A stretch of DNA of 64,000 bases from Balanoglossus misakiensis (lineage: Eukaryota > Hemichordata), in NCBI GenBank assembly GCA_040954595.2, contig CM082578.2, positions 10,726,001 through 10,790,000 on the forward strand, written 5' to 3'. Positions within the stretch are counted from its first letter, which is position 1. Every line of letters begins with the position of its first letter. The translations under genes were made by a program, and so were the position numbers. Shown one piece after another: positions 23,342 to 35,700 of the stretch. The notes under the pieces are model-generated. The model saw nothing but the letters and a program-made list of their open reading frames with translations. It did not search any database and was not told the DNA's origin.

Positions 23342-24385
23342 GTTACCAATGAACTTGTGACAGGACACTGATACTGCCATACTACTGGAGATGTTGGTTG
23401 AAGAACGGTAATGTACGTACTACGACGGATTCAACAGGTGGTACTGGGAAATCAGAAACTGCCCATAGACAACAGTTCCCCCGTATCAAGGAAAAGTAAT
23501 GAGGACTTTAGATCAGCATGAGAAAATTGCCCAATTTGCATTGTAAGTCGAACCATAGATGTCTGTTTATTAACACTCCTGATAAGACCTAGTCCGACCA
23601 CCCCCTCCCATTGTAATAGTATGTCCCTCACAGCGAACACAGTGATGACTACGTCATCACCCAGGTCTTGGTTCAGTGGAGTAAAGAAAAAGAGGCGGAA
23701 GTGGATAGCTGTGATTCTCAGAAAGTGCGCGGATACAGCAATGCTGCTGCAAAAGTTGCTACGACGTCCGGAATGCAGATAAAAAGTGACGCGAAATGAA
23801 AGCAGGTAAGCTGTCTATGTGTTTGTCGACTCATTAGCTCCCGTGGATAAAAACCCCACGCCTCAGAGTTCCCGTGGCGACGTCTCGTCGCTGACGTGAT
23901 GACATAATATGCGGGGACTTCGGTGTTTGACAGTGTGCAGTGTTGACGCGTTGACAACTACAGGAGGCGTTCTGTAGATCTATAGGGGACGCGTACATTT
24001 GTTGTTTCCCCCTTTTCACTCTAATATTTCTCGACAGTCTCGTATCAACAGCACTAATATTATCGTCGCAAGGCATGGCCACTTGTACTTCAGGTTCAAC
24101 AGGAAAAATTGCATTTCAACTTGTGAATTACTTCAAGTTGTACAGTTATAGTAGTGACTAGTGTAGTGATTGTTTCTATGTCTGCAGCGATGTCACTGCG
24201 CTGCGACCGCCGAGCGGTGCATGCGTGCACGACCCGGTGCGTGTACCGAAAAACAGTCGGCATGTCTTGTATGGCGAATGTTAATGTTGTCATCTCCTGG
24301 TTTCGTTGGCATAACAGCTGACACAGACACTCGCCAACCCTAGCCTAGGTGGATTATACTAGTACGGGGTCCATATAAGTGCAGG
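23342..24385. other. Intergenic, no gene seen
   Basis: Its only distinctive site is the hyphenated palindrome GTGATGAC TAC GTCATCAC at 23642-23660, which resembles a bZIP site. Confidence 0.5.
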
Positions 24386-24509
24386 GTAGCTGCAATAATT
24401 GTAGCCTTGGTGGTGGGGCTGGTGTATCACTGTCAGCTGGCGATCATCCAGCCAACAGCAATACGCCAGCGCTGCAGCCCACCACCAAGGCTACAATTAT
24501 TGCAGCTAC
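24386..24509. repeat. Long near-perfect hairpin with structured loop
   Basis: The arm 24386-24421 (GTAGCTGCAATAATTGTAGC onward) pairs with 24475-24509, with one unpaired G. The loop holds a further CTGGCG/CGCCAG pairing. Size and shape would suit a small-RNA precursor or a tiny foldback element; no known family is recognised. Confidence 0.8.
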
Positions 24510-25863
24510 AAACTGTAATGATATCACTCCGGTACATAAGAGTGACACTTATGAAATATAACAGTATCATCCAAATGAAATATACAAACAAAACAACATA
24601 CATTATAATGTACTGTAAACTTTTGAATAACCCACAGAATAATAAAATCCACAGCTCTGTAACATACATTACAACACAGTCATGTGAAACATTGCATATT
24701 TGAGAGGATGTTGTGATTGTAGAAGTTTTATTCACAGTTTATCCAATAAAACTTTGTAATACATACATGTACTACCGGGGTACTCATCACATATATCTCG
24801 TCATTGACAATATCTTGTTGGTACAGCATACAGTATAACTCGAAACAGCACTGTTTACATATTAATTTTTATACTGTTTATCATGCATTTTTCGAGGAAT
24901 ACTTGAAGGCTCGTGCAGCGTGTACCCAGAAGTCAAAGTTGTGAGTAATTTAGTGGGAATGTGCAGGTAGCATTTCAACGTGGCTAGATACCCAAAAAGT
25001 CGTGCTGTTTTTTTCGAATAGAGATCTCGAATCCCGTGGATGTTTGTCTCGTCAGGTGAATGACCAGGTGTGTTGTGAATAGCCGGGATGTGCCACTCGT
25101 TGGTGGGTGCTGTCATCAAATTGTAGTTGCAGGTTAATCACCTGCTTTGTGTTATGCATGGCGTGCGTGTACCTATCCTTTGAGCTTGAAGAGATAAAAA
25201 ATCCCAAGTGGTGAAATAAGAGAATAATTGAGAATTATTTGTGAATTCTGTATTCAAGTAAGATTATAAAGAATACACATTTGTTAGATAATGGTGTCTA
25301 ATCTCTATTTAGGATCCCGGCTTTTGGATATATTTATATGCAATCAGTGAATCCCAGTTTTAAATGTGTTTGGAATATAATTTACAGTAATGAAGCGAGT
25401 GAAAACATCTGGGTTGTCCTCGTCTGTAATTCCATTTACCGTACTATAAAAGAAAAGAAGGAATCAATATGCTAGCATGGCTGCCCTTCTTCATGAATTG
25501 TAAATTCAGGGCATATGATAATAGTTAATACGGCGCTTGTCACAGTGCAATGTTTCTGCAAGATGATGAGTTACGCAGATGTCGTTGCTAATCTTGTCAA
25601 GCGCTGACTCTTCTGATCTCACTCAGGAGTTGTCAGGATAATGTAGTCTCATCTATTGATCAAGTTTCCGCTTTCCCTGGCTCGGCTGTCTTCCCATTTC
25701 CTCGGGTCAACATCAGCACACTGCAACGTGAATTTGTATGCTTGCAAGCAAGAAGTGCCAAGGTGTGAACCCTTATTGAATGGATAGTAGCTCCGTCTTT
25801 TGATATTATTACGGCACAAGTCAGGACTGGGGTTTTCCAAATTTGGCTTGCCCAGTGCCAGCC

Positions 25864-25987
25864 TGGGTTAGCAAATTTAGCACCTCATTGCGTAATCTCA
25901 TAAATAAACAATATCACAGGCAAGGTATTATGATATAAGCCACACGGACAGTACTGTGAAGTCAATAAGATAAGACTGGGCTAACCC
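25864..25987. mobile_element. GGGTTAGC-ended MITE-like element, copy 1
   Basis: The stretch starts TGGGTTAGCAAATTTAGCAC and ends at an inverted GCTAACCCA. The left 26 bases recur at 31621-31646. It is non-coding. Confidence 0.45.
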
Positions 25988-28900
25988 ATTGTTAGCCCGG
26001 TGTCGGCTAATTAGACACGTACTGCAGCAAGTCTTGGGTTTCTGGTTAGGGGTTTCCCAGAGATTATTATACTGTTGTGACCAACTACTGCAAAATAGAA
26101 ACCCATGAGTATAACTCAGGGTATTTGATGAAACGTTAAATACCAGGATATCATTTTTTTCCTTGCTCTCCAGGAAAGATTGCGTGATATGTAGTTTCCT
26201 GCAAAAATGTAAAATAACACCCATCTGTGTTGTGTTGTGATGTGTTGTGTTGAGCAAGTAATTCAAAACGTTTGACAGCAAAATTAACTCATTCAGTGGT
26301 GAAAGTTTTGCATGTTGTTATTACTCAAAATTTTTGACAAAATATACAAATTGCAGAATAGTTTGTCGCTAATTGAAAGTCAAAGTTTGTCAACTTTTTC
26401 TAAAGTTTAATGTCCTTTGCATTCTCTAAGGAAAACTCTGTGCAGTGATCTGTGTCGCAATTCTCCAATATTTGAAATTCAAAATGGTTGTCAAATGGCT
26501 GGGGAAATTGCTGATTTATTGATATTGGTACAATGTAGACAGCTGTGAATGCAGTGATAACGTTCAGACATGTAATCGCTCGGAAACGTGCTGGACGCCA
26601 TTTTGTCGACAATGTGCAATGTATGAAATTTGTGAAATATACAGAAGAAAAAAATCGACTGATTCATCACTTTGGAGGGACAGATTAGCCAGTAGCTGTT
26701 ACTCTTGTTATTTCCAATATTTTTATTATTCTGTGTATCCACTACTGTTTCTTGTTCTACCCCCATAACATGTCAAACCGGTAACCGTATTCGGCCTTGT
26801 CATCAGAGCCCACCACTGACATGTTCAATTGTGGACAACTGAACTTTATTGCCAACTAATTTCATATGTCAACAATAACATAGCGCTGTGTACATTCAAT
26901 GTATTACAAACATTACCAAACTTTGTTGACAAGCTAAAAACCAGGGGAAGGGTTGGAAATGACAAACCAATCCAGAACTTGTTGACAGAAACATTACCAT
27001 TACTATTATCCACATATCGTTAAGATATGTCAGACAGATGCACAAGTCAAGAAGCTCTGTGTTTTCCTTTGCTAGAGGATATTCCAAGTGCCCAGCTGCT
27101 CTAATGGCATGATAAATCCGCGAAATAGCTGACCTGCAGGAATTGATTTGAGTATTTGTGAACATTTGGGTTGTTGTTCTGATGCTCTGTCTGTATATAC
27201 TGTGAGCTCAGTGAACAGCTGAAAATTCCAATTTCCTGACTCGTGAATGTTGGAAAGCCTGCTTACAACACGTCTTCAGACGATCACATTGTACAATTTG
27301 TAAAATTGTCTCTGTCTTGATTCAGTCGGTTCCTCTTTGTGTGCGATTTGCTGTATAAGAGACAAAACCCACCCTGTGTAGTTGTTTGCGAGGAAATGAA
27401 TGAAGCCGGTATGTACATTTGTAGATAATTTGAATATTACATACGTACACCTGGTTAATAATGATTGCTGACCTATTTTATGGACGAAAAACGTGAAAAA
27501 CCACAACTTCAACGTAAGTGTTTAGTTTAAGTCTCATTACAGTCAGAGAAGTTCTATGTACGTATATACAATACATGTACATGTATGTCTCTGTAAGTAA
27601 CAAACACTACCAGTATAATTTGTGTTTTGATGACAGACTCTGTAATTATTAATAAATGGTCACCTCTAAAGGCCACAAAAGGGGAACAGGATGTAATGTT
27701 TATATTACATGCGCCCTAAGGTATGGAATTTTACATAAATAAAATGATGTAACATGCCCATGCTCTGAAGATGGTGAATTTTCCAAAATGTCTCTTATTA
27801 TAAAATTATTCAGAAGGTATTTCTCAATCATTAATGAATATCACTATTAGAGAAGGGACTGTGGACCTTGTACCTGGAAGGGGAAAAAACTGTATTGAAA
27901 CACCAAGCAGGTATTTGGGAGGATTAAGATAAGATTTCACTCAACAAGATGGCATGTTTCTTTTTAAATTGGGCAACCCTGGAATAGCCAGGATTATGCA
28001 GTATGGGAAAGTGTATCGCTCAGCCACAGCGCTGAACAGTAGTTGTATTGCGGTTATCCTCTTAGAGCCTTCAGGGTCAGCAATTTAATTTTCTGCCGAC
28101 TCAGGAGTTCAGAATATGAATTTAAAGCAGTTCAGTCAGTGGCTTGAAGGGTTTAGTTTTCCTTATTGGTGTAACACTTGCCGTGCCATGTGTTTCGCCC
28201 ACAAGAAAAAAAGCAAATTTTTTTTTTAGTTTTAGAGCTGAATTCTTGATTTGGTGATATTCCACTGGGGTCCGGTTGGTGGGTGGTGGTTAGAGGGTGC
28301 TGTTAAAGTTTCACTGGGACACATCTGACTGAAAAGATAAGTTCATTCGGATGATGAGATGCCACGGAAATCAGATGTTGGCAGAACACCTGTGTCTGAC
28401 CAAATTGTTTGTGCAGATTTAGAGTCGCAGGAACTATAAACTCTAAATACGGACACACTACACAAGTGCACAGCGCTCCCTCCACAGACTCTGGCAGTCC
28501 TGCATCTGCCTTCAATTTACCCTTCAGGGCATATCGGCAATATATTAAAAAAATAAGTTAATTTTAGAACCAGGAGCCATGAAACCACATACATCATAGG
28601 TCTGTTTGTTGCCGTCCACAAGTCAACAGAACAATTAAGTTGTCAGTTGCGATGAGACCGTAATACCTCATCAGGAAATTGAATTGAACTGTTTGATTGC
28701 GGAGACGGATTGAGTAATTTCCCTTGTCATGTGGTTATGATAAACTGGTAAACTTCCACTGCACGCAGCCACTGTTGCTTGTGAGGTAATAATTTTATCT
28801 AGCCAGCGGAAAGCTGAGGCACGTTTGTTAAATTAAATCTCTGGAAGAGATGCCAGGTTTGAATCCTAAGGAGATAGCGAAAGCATTGCGTGATGTGAGA

Positions 28901-30221
28901 GTGCAATCGGATTTTGTTTTAATTTCACACACTGGGTGCTTGTCAATGAGAGGGAAGACCTTCAGGGGAATCATATTCAACAGTCTGTGGTGTGTGTCTC
29001 TTATTCAGGGGTCGAGGGTCAGTTGGTAATACTGCATATAGATAGATATATTGTCTTCTTTGGAGTGCCGTTTCACATTGGACTGATTCTTTCTATTGTC
29101 GGGGCTTGTCTCCATCGAAAGACAATCAGATGATCCTTCTGGGTTTTGATGGAAAGGACAGTGTACAGGGTTTTCCATTTTTGCCCAAATTATACTTCAT
29201 GTGTTAAAAGTCAGAATGTATTTTAATATCAATATGCACATTGATAACTCCATACATATGCATGTATTTAATTTTAAGATATGATAGGAGTGTGTGGTAG
29301 GGGTCATGTAGCTTGGCTTGAAGTTTTCTTCAAGATGGACAACTGGATGACCTTAAGTGTTGATGTAGTCCAGTCAACCTCATACTGTTCGTAATTGGAA
29401 GAAGTGTCCTTGACCTTGGGTCACTGAGTAGCCCACTGGACAATGCTCCATTTTCGTTTTCGCGGAGTGCAATGTGGCCCACTCCTCCGGACTATTGATC
29501 GGATTGATTGATGAGTACATGTATATAGCGAGGTTGGATTTCAGTTTCAAGAAACTGGCACCAAGTGCGCTGGGTGTTTCGCACGTGTCGTGTTTCTCGG
29601 TGTTTAATTCATAAAAAGACGCACTTGAAGACAGGGGGAAACTGCCTGCGCTGCCACGCTGTTCAATTTGTGAGGAAAGTGATCATATTCTCCTTATTTT
29701 ATGAGGTCCATTATCCGTATTGATCTGTTTCACTTTATGGGTATTTAGCGGGCCTCTCAAATGTTTATTCGGTAATTGTCCTCTCCTTATGTTACATAGG
29801 CGTGTATTCTCAAGTTGCAGTGCAGCTCGTTTGGACCAGAAAATGGAATTAGAATTTCTCTTTTACCTGTGACATTTAACTCTCTATCAAAAATTGCTCT
29901 TGTGTGATTGCGGCGAAGGTATTATAAATCTGGCGTGGGCATTTTACGGCGGGAATTGGCACTCACTCAATGTGATGGCTGGCTTGCACTTCAGGTGTGA
30001 ATTGAGTTTCACTCGGTGGCAACCCAGGGCTGCGTCGATCTTCTTGAAATGTACAGCTTGTCACCGCTTCACAGAGACGTGCCTGAGTGTAATCATACAA
30101 ACGACCAATCAGCAGCTGACCAATTGAGGTGTTCTGTTCTCGAGAAATCAAGGATGATGCGTACAGTGTACACGCAGCCAATACATGTATGAGAGACTGC
30201 ATGCCCTTCTGACTAGCAATT

Positions 30222-30292
30222 TTCACCCATTTGGGGGCAGATTGCAGTTGCGACTTTAAAAAGTCGTGTACTTTTGGTTCCAAATGGGTGAA
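30222..30292. repeat. Nested stem-loop
   Basis: TTCACCCATTTGG (30222-30234) pairs with CCAAATGGGTGAA (30280-30292). Inside, CGACTTT AA AAAGTCG (30251-30266) forms a second stem. Confidence 0.7.
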
Positions 30293-31620
30293 CTTTTTCA
30301 GAGGTTCCATTCAGGATTCACACAATTGGAAACCTTTTCCAGTAAAAGGCCATCACAGAAGCAGTTCCAAGAAGACTTGAGTAATTTGTAGGTCTGTTAA
30401 ATTTGAAATCTCTGTATACCGTGATAAAAATATGTGCATACATGTACATGTGCTCAATTGTGGTGACTTTTATATGTATAGGTGGAAGTCTGTGCCAATA
30501 TTTTTGAAGGATTTTTTGTTGATTTATTTTGTACAATGGCACATTCATTGTAAGAATGGGAAGTATAAAGGGAAAAACATGTTATGGTCAGCAAGGTCTG
30601 TATGTTACATATTGTGTGCTTGGATACATGTACGGTACCTACATGTAATTATCTTTGATTGTCAGATAAGACTTAGACTATAGTGGTTGGGGTCTTATCG
30701 GTTGGTGAGGCTTGATGGTTTGATTTAGTACGACCCAAGGAATTTCAAGGGTTCGTGAGGGCCGGTCAGTCTGTGTGTGCAACTTGATTGTTTTGATTGA
30801 CAACAGGTCCCAAAGTGCCATTGGGGGGTTTTGAAGTATTCTTGCGGTCTGGTGAGCTTGTGACAAAAGTCAACAAACTTCACAGCTGACAATTGTTCAG
30901 TTCATTTTGGGCTTTCAAGTTCTCAGAGAAAAGGCTGACTGTAGTGCACCTTGTGGGGTGTGCTCCACACAAAAGAAGGTAATAAAACTCAAAAGTGACT
31001 GACAGGTCATGAATCCGCCATTTGGGGATTCGCTGTCACAGTGGTCACACTTCCTGTGGTAGATTTTCAATTTCAAGTTAATGAATGTTAATACATTTTT
31101 AATGAGGCAAAATTGATGATTATATTATGTCTGGTATTAAATATTGCCAACATTCTTAAGATGCACTTAGTCTGGTTTGGTATATAGTCTGTCATTTATT
31201 GTGTTGACTGATTTTATGCTATAGTACAGTGACAGTCAGTGTACAGTGACTGTGTATAAATGTACGAAGTCTCTCTTTCCAGGTCAAACTCTTTTCCAAG
31301 CAATTTGGTCACTTGAAACCCATTGCTGTACCTATTTGAATGTGCAGTAAAGCAAATTTACATTGTTGTACAGTGTTACCAGTGCCACCGCTACCAACAA
31401 TAGCTAGGATGCCATGGGTGGCTCTTGTCTACTCCCAGTCCCATTTATATCACACAACAATACCAGACAGGACCTGACCTCAAAACAGACAATGCAGCTA
31501 TCAACGTGTTTGTCTCCATGCTGTCCACAGCCCAGACTATTGTACTGGTCGTCTTGTACGTGCAATACAGATCAGAACTGAGTTTCTAACTGCGTCAGCT
31601 CTGGGCTAACCCAAGGCCTG

Positions 31621-31714
31621 CCCGGGTTAGCGAATTTAGCACCTCACTTATGCATTTAATTGGCATCTAAATACATAATTAACTCTTAAACACAGGCTAC
31701 ATGAGTGCTAACCC
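31621..31714. mobile_element. GGGTTAGC-ended MITE-like element, copy 2
   Basis: It begins CCCGGGTTAGCGAATTTAGC and ends GCTAACCC at 31707-31714. It shares its left end with the 25864 copy, while the interiors have diverged. Confidence 0.45.
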
Positions 31715-34700
31715 AAATAACATGAATAGTAGCAGCAATTGAGTGGACAGTTTTTATGCAGACGTTTTTCAAGTGTTTTTCATAGTATGTTGGATTGACG
31801 TAGGAAGGCCATGTATAACTCATTTGAAATACTAGATGCTGGTATATTTTATTTATCAGGAAATGGAAAGAGAAAGTACAACTTCTGCTGGTAAACATGC
31901 ATTTGTGGCGTGTGTAAATATTTAATTGTAGTACGTAGGTGTAGAATGTAAATCATTGATACATCTTCTAGGTACTTTAATACTCCACAAAGGAGACTGA
32001 CTGTGTATTATAACTGTATCTTCTAGTCAGATTATCAATTCAGTATCTGTTGCACGCTTTTTAAGGAAATTTAACTTTCCCATTTTGTGAAGTGTCTTGT
32101 TGCAAGGGCTTTGCTCTGCAGATGGTCTCCCAATGCCTGTCGCATATGTGATGTAGCATACATGTACGCTCTTTGGTTTTGCTGTTTTCATTTATAGACG
32201 GCGATTAACCCATTCAACAAGCTTCTTCAGGTTAGACAGCTCAATAAAACAGCGTTAATGTGCGTTTCTAGACGCTCTTTTACTTGGTTGGGGTTACATT
32301 TCGTGGGATTAAAGTTTTCCCTCACACCTGCCACCAAACTGCCATAAAGCCCGTCTCAGGGTCAGGTGAGGTCATCGGTGGGTCATAGGTCGTTTGTGAA
32401 CGTGGAGCAGGATCCGGGTGTCAAATTGTTAGCGGCTTGCCATACAGTAAAAGGGCAGTTGAACACTTAACTGTGGCATGTTGACAACTGCAGATGGATC
32501 GGGAGCATGCCGTCTGTGATTTATAAAAGTTGCGATGTTCCATCATAAAAGTGATTACAACTCTAACCAGCCTTTCTGTGTGAACAGCTGGGCAACTGTT
32601 GATCTGCCTTCATGTAAGTGCATCTGCAGGAAGTAAATGTAAAAAAAGAAATCAGAACAAGCTGCATGTTCAAACTGTCCTGTCCTTGTAGATCTGCCTT
32701 CTCTGTAGTGGCTATGTACGAACTCACTCCATTGAAGTCTAACATGCCACCACTGCCTTAAAAAGGACAATGGGTATAGCAAAAATGGTCTGAGGTAGGC
32801 AGATAAGCACATGTAAGTTCTGGCTACCCCCCAGATATCGGGCTACTTGGTGAAAAGAAGGTTAAAGATATGAGAACGCCTCTGGCTGTTCAATTTAGAT
32901 TATTAAAAAGTCATGTTGTCTTTGAGGTATATCCATAATAACAGTTCCCTCTCTAATGGCTTGTGATTGCAATTTTCATTTTCATTTTGTTTTGAAAAAT
33001 GCAGCAGTCAAAAGATCAAGGTGCAGAGGGGCCTGCACAATTGCTACACGCAGGTCATTTATCATGAGATATTGCCTTTACTTATTCCAACGTCATTGCA
33101 AATGATGAGAGAGGACAGTCAAATCCATTCACGGAGAAGGTTTATTTTTAGAAGAGATTGTCGCTGAGTGCTCTAGTCAGAACGCATCACACCGAGGGGT
33201 ACGTGTACATCATCCGTGGAATATCAAGTGTTCTAAATTTGCATCTTCGTGACACTGACAGGTGCTTTACGAAATCAGGCATGCAAAGGTTGCAGTGAGG
33301 TTAAATACATTGTATGCATTTCTAAGATCTTTGTTTTTTTATTCTGTTTTGCTTTCAGCTGAGACACGACTTGCTGGAGATTGTTTGGTGTAATACAAGT
33401 AGACCTTCAGTAACTGTGGGGGCGTGTGTTTGGGATTGGCTAAGTGTGTTCATCACAGGTATGTATTTTGACTCTATGTCATTTCCTGGAAAAGTGTTTA
33501 TCAGTTGTATAAGGAAGTGTTCATATATATCGGAATTGTTTTGTGACATGCGGTTGTCCTCTATTTGAAAAAAAAAAATGACAGCATGGCAGGTCTTCTT
33601 TTAAATTTTCATGTATACACACCTGTCTGAGCTTCTCAATGTGAACTTGAGTGATGCGAGTCGTATCAGAGAGAACAGAGCACAGATGCATGATTGCATG
33701 GACAACAAAATTGAGACAAGCACAAGAAGACATCGTTGATAGCCGTCTGTAAATTGATATTTTCTCCCCATATTCGTCGTTGTCTCTCATCTTTTATTAC
33801 AGGCTTATAATTTATAAACCACATTTAATTTTCCTTGATTTCATTCACGTACATGTACATGTATTGCATACATCAGTACATACACCATCCCTCATCCAGA
33901 TAAGATCGTATCCACGTCTAATGTGCTTCAACATTTTCAGCTTCGAGAGAGCAGCCACATAGAGTCAAGCCATTAAACCTCCACATAACCAATTTCACTT
34001 TGTCTTCATTAACATCTTTCAGTGCCTTGGTCAAACATTATCTTGGGGGTTCCGGGTTTATAATAGACTGTATATTGTCATATCAGTTCGTATTTTTTAG
34101 AGACTATATCAGTGACAAGACTTGGCTTGCTCTCTGTGTGTCAAATCCCAGCAATCGGCCGTACGCATTTGTGTTCTGCATTCGATTTCATAGCAAAAAC
34201 AACCAAGTTTATTTATCACGTAGACGCATATACTTCTCCACCGTAAGTGTCACACTATGCAGTACCTGAAATGTGCATTAAACTCTCGAAGGGTTGGGAA
34301 TTACTGTACTTGGCGGCAGACAACCCAAATTGACAGGCACCGTTTTAATACTTCACTCGGGTAGCCACTGAAAGTGTGGGAGATGGTGAGATAATCCAAT
34401 AACAAGAAAATGGACTCTTCAGAAGCAATATGGTGTGTGTCCATTTAGCAATGGAGGTCTTTCCAAGTATGTTTATAGTGTTGTAGTGGTTTTGTGGGCA
34501 GACTGGCTTGCTACGTGATTTGGTGCGGTAGGTCTGGGTTTGAATCTTGTAAAATACAAGTTGATAGTGCCACACACATTGGACTGCACAATCAGTGCAC
34601 TTGTAATGTTACATGACAGTCTGATTGGACTGCTGCATACAATGTAGATATTAAATCATGCGTCCACACACACAAAGATGTCTGTTGCATAATTTGACGC

Positions 34701-35647
34701 AAAAATTTCGAAAAAGACTTCAGAATTCAATTCGAATGTTAAAGGTACTGTGTCATATTGGTGCCGTGTCTTTTAAGTCTCATATGGTGATGAAAAGGGG
34801 AATGCTTGACATCAGCCAGGAATAGGTTAAGTAAAAGCTTGTGGCACACAGTGAATTAAATAGTACTGTTCATCACACATAAATAGTATAATGTATTTCC
34901 GTGAGTATTAACGACTTGGCCTTCTGGAACTCACACCGACCATGAAATATTTGCATCTGTGGGGGGATAACATGTAAGTATTAAATGCTTTTTGAGAGAG
35001 GACAACACAGGTATACAGGATATAAGAATTGTAAATCTTCGGATTACCAGCGATTTGATTCAGAATACGAATACGTTAAAAGACTTAAAGGTTGTCAGTC
35101 GTGTGAACGTTCTACGAAATTGCACGTTACTTTGTTCACCGCAGTATGTGGTCTAATCTGGCAGGTTTTCATCAGTGGAACTTGTGTTTGTGAAAATTGG
35201 ATAGAAAAAGGTCACTTTTAGCGTCTGTTTTATTGAGTGCCACACATGTATTCAAGTGTACCGCTGTTTCCTGTTTGAGCACAGAAGCTGTCGTATCTTT
35301 TACAGCTGCCTGAAGCCATTGTACATGTCAGTATGATCCGGTTTCAAATCCTTCTTGTCTCGCTAGAACTGAAGTATAGCTTACGCTCAATAAGCAAAAT
35401 GAAGTTTCTGTCTTTCATGGTGAGAATTAATAATTACACAATTGTCAAATAAAAGATCACAGGTGACGTATGGTAAACTTTTTTTAAAGTGACACTGTCA
35501 CATGTGTTTAAAAAATTGGGGTCATGAGGTCGAAGAGGGGGAAAAAGCAGGTGCTGCAAGTTGACTGGTGACTCAGTGTGTGCATGACACTATGATGTCA
35601 GACATTTCTCTCTGGCTGGCTTGTACAGTTGTATTAACTTGTAGACT

Positions 35648-35700
35648 CAATCTGATTAAAATCAGATGTAGAGTACAGCAACATCTTTTGTTAATAACCT
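35648..35700. mobile_element. Partial copy of the CAATCTGATT MITE
   Basis: Positions 35648-35671 repeat the left end of the 5993-6165 element with one difference, followed by similar internal text (GTACAGCAACATC). I find no matching right end, so the copy is truncated or diverged. Confidence 0.55.

Noticed and set aside
34490-34560. tRNA-like or SINE-like stretch with a GGTTTGAATC-type B-box
   Set aside because: No acceptable A-box spacing or acceptor stem could be drawn.
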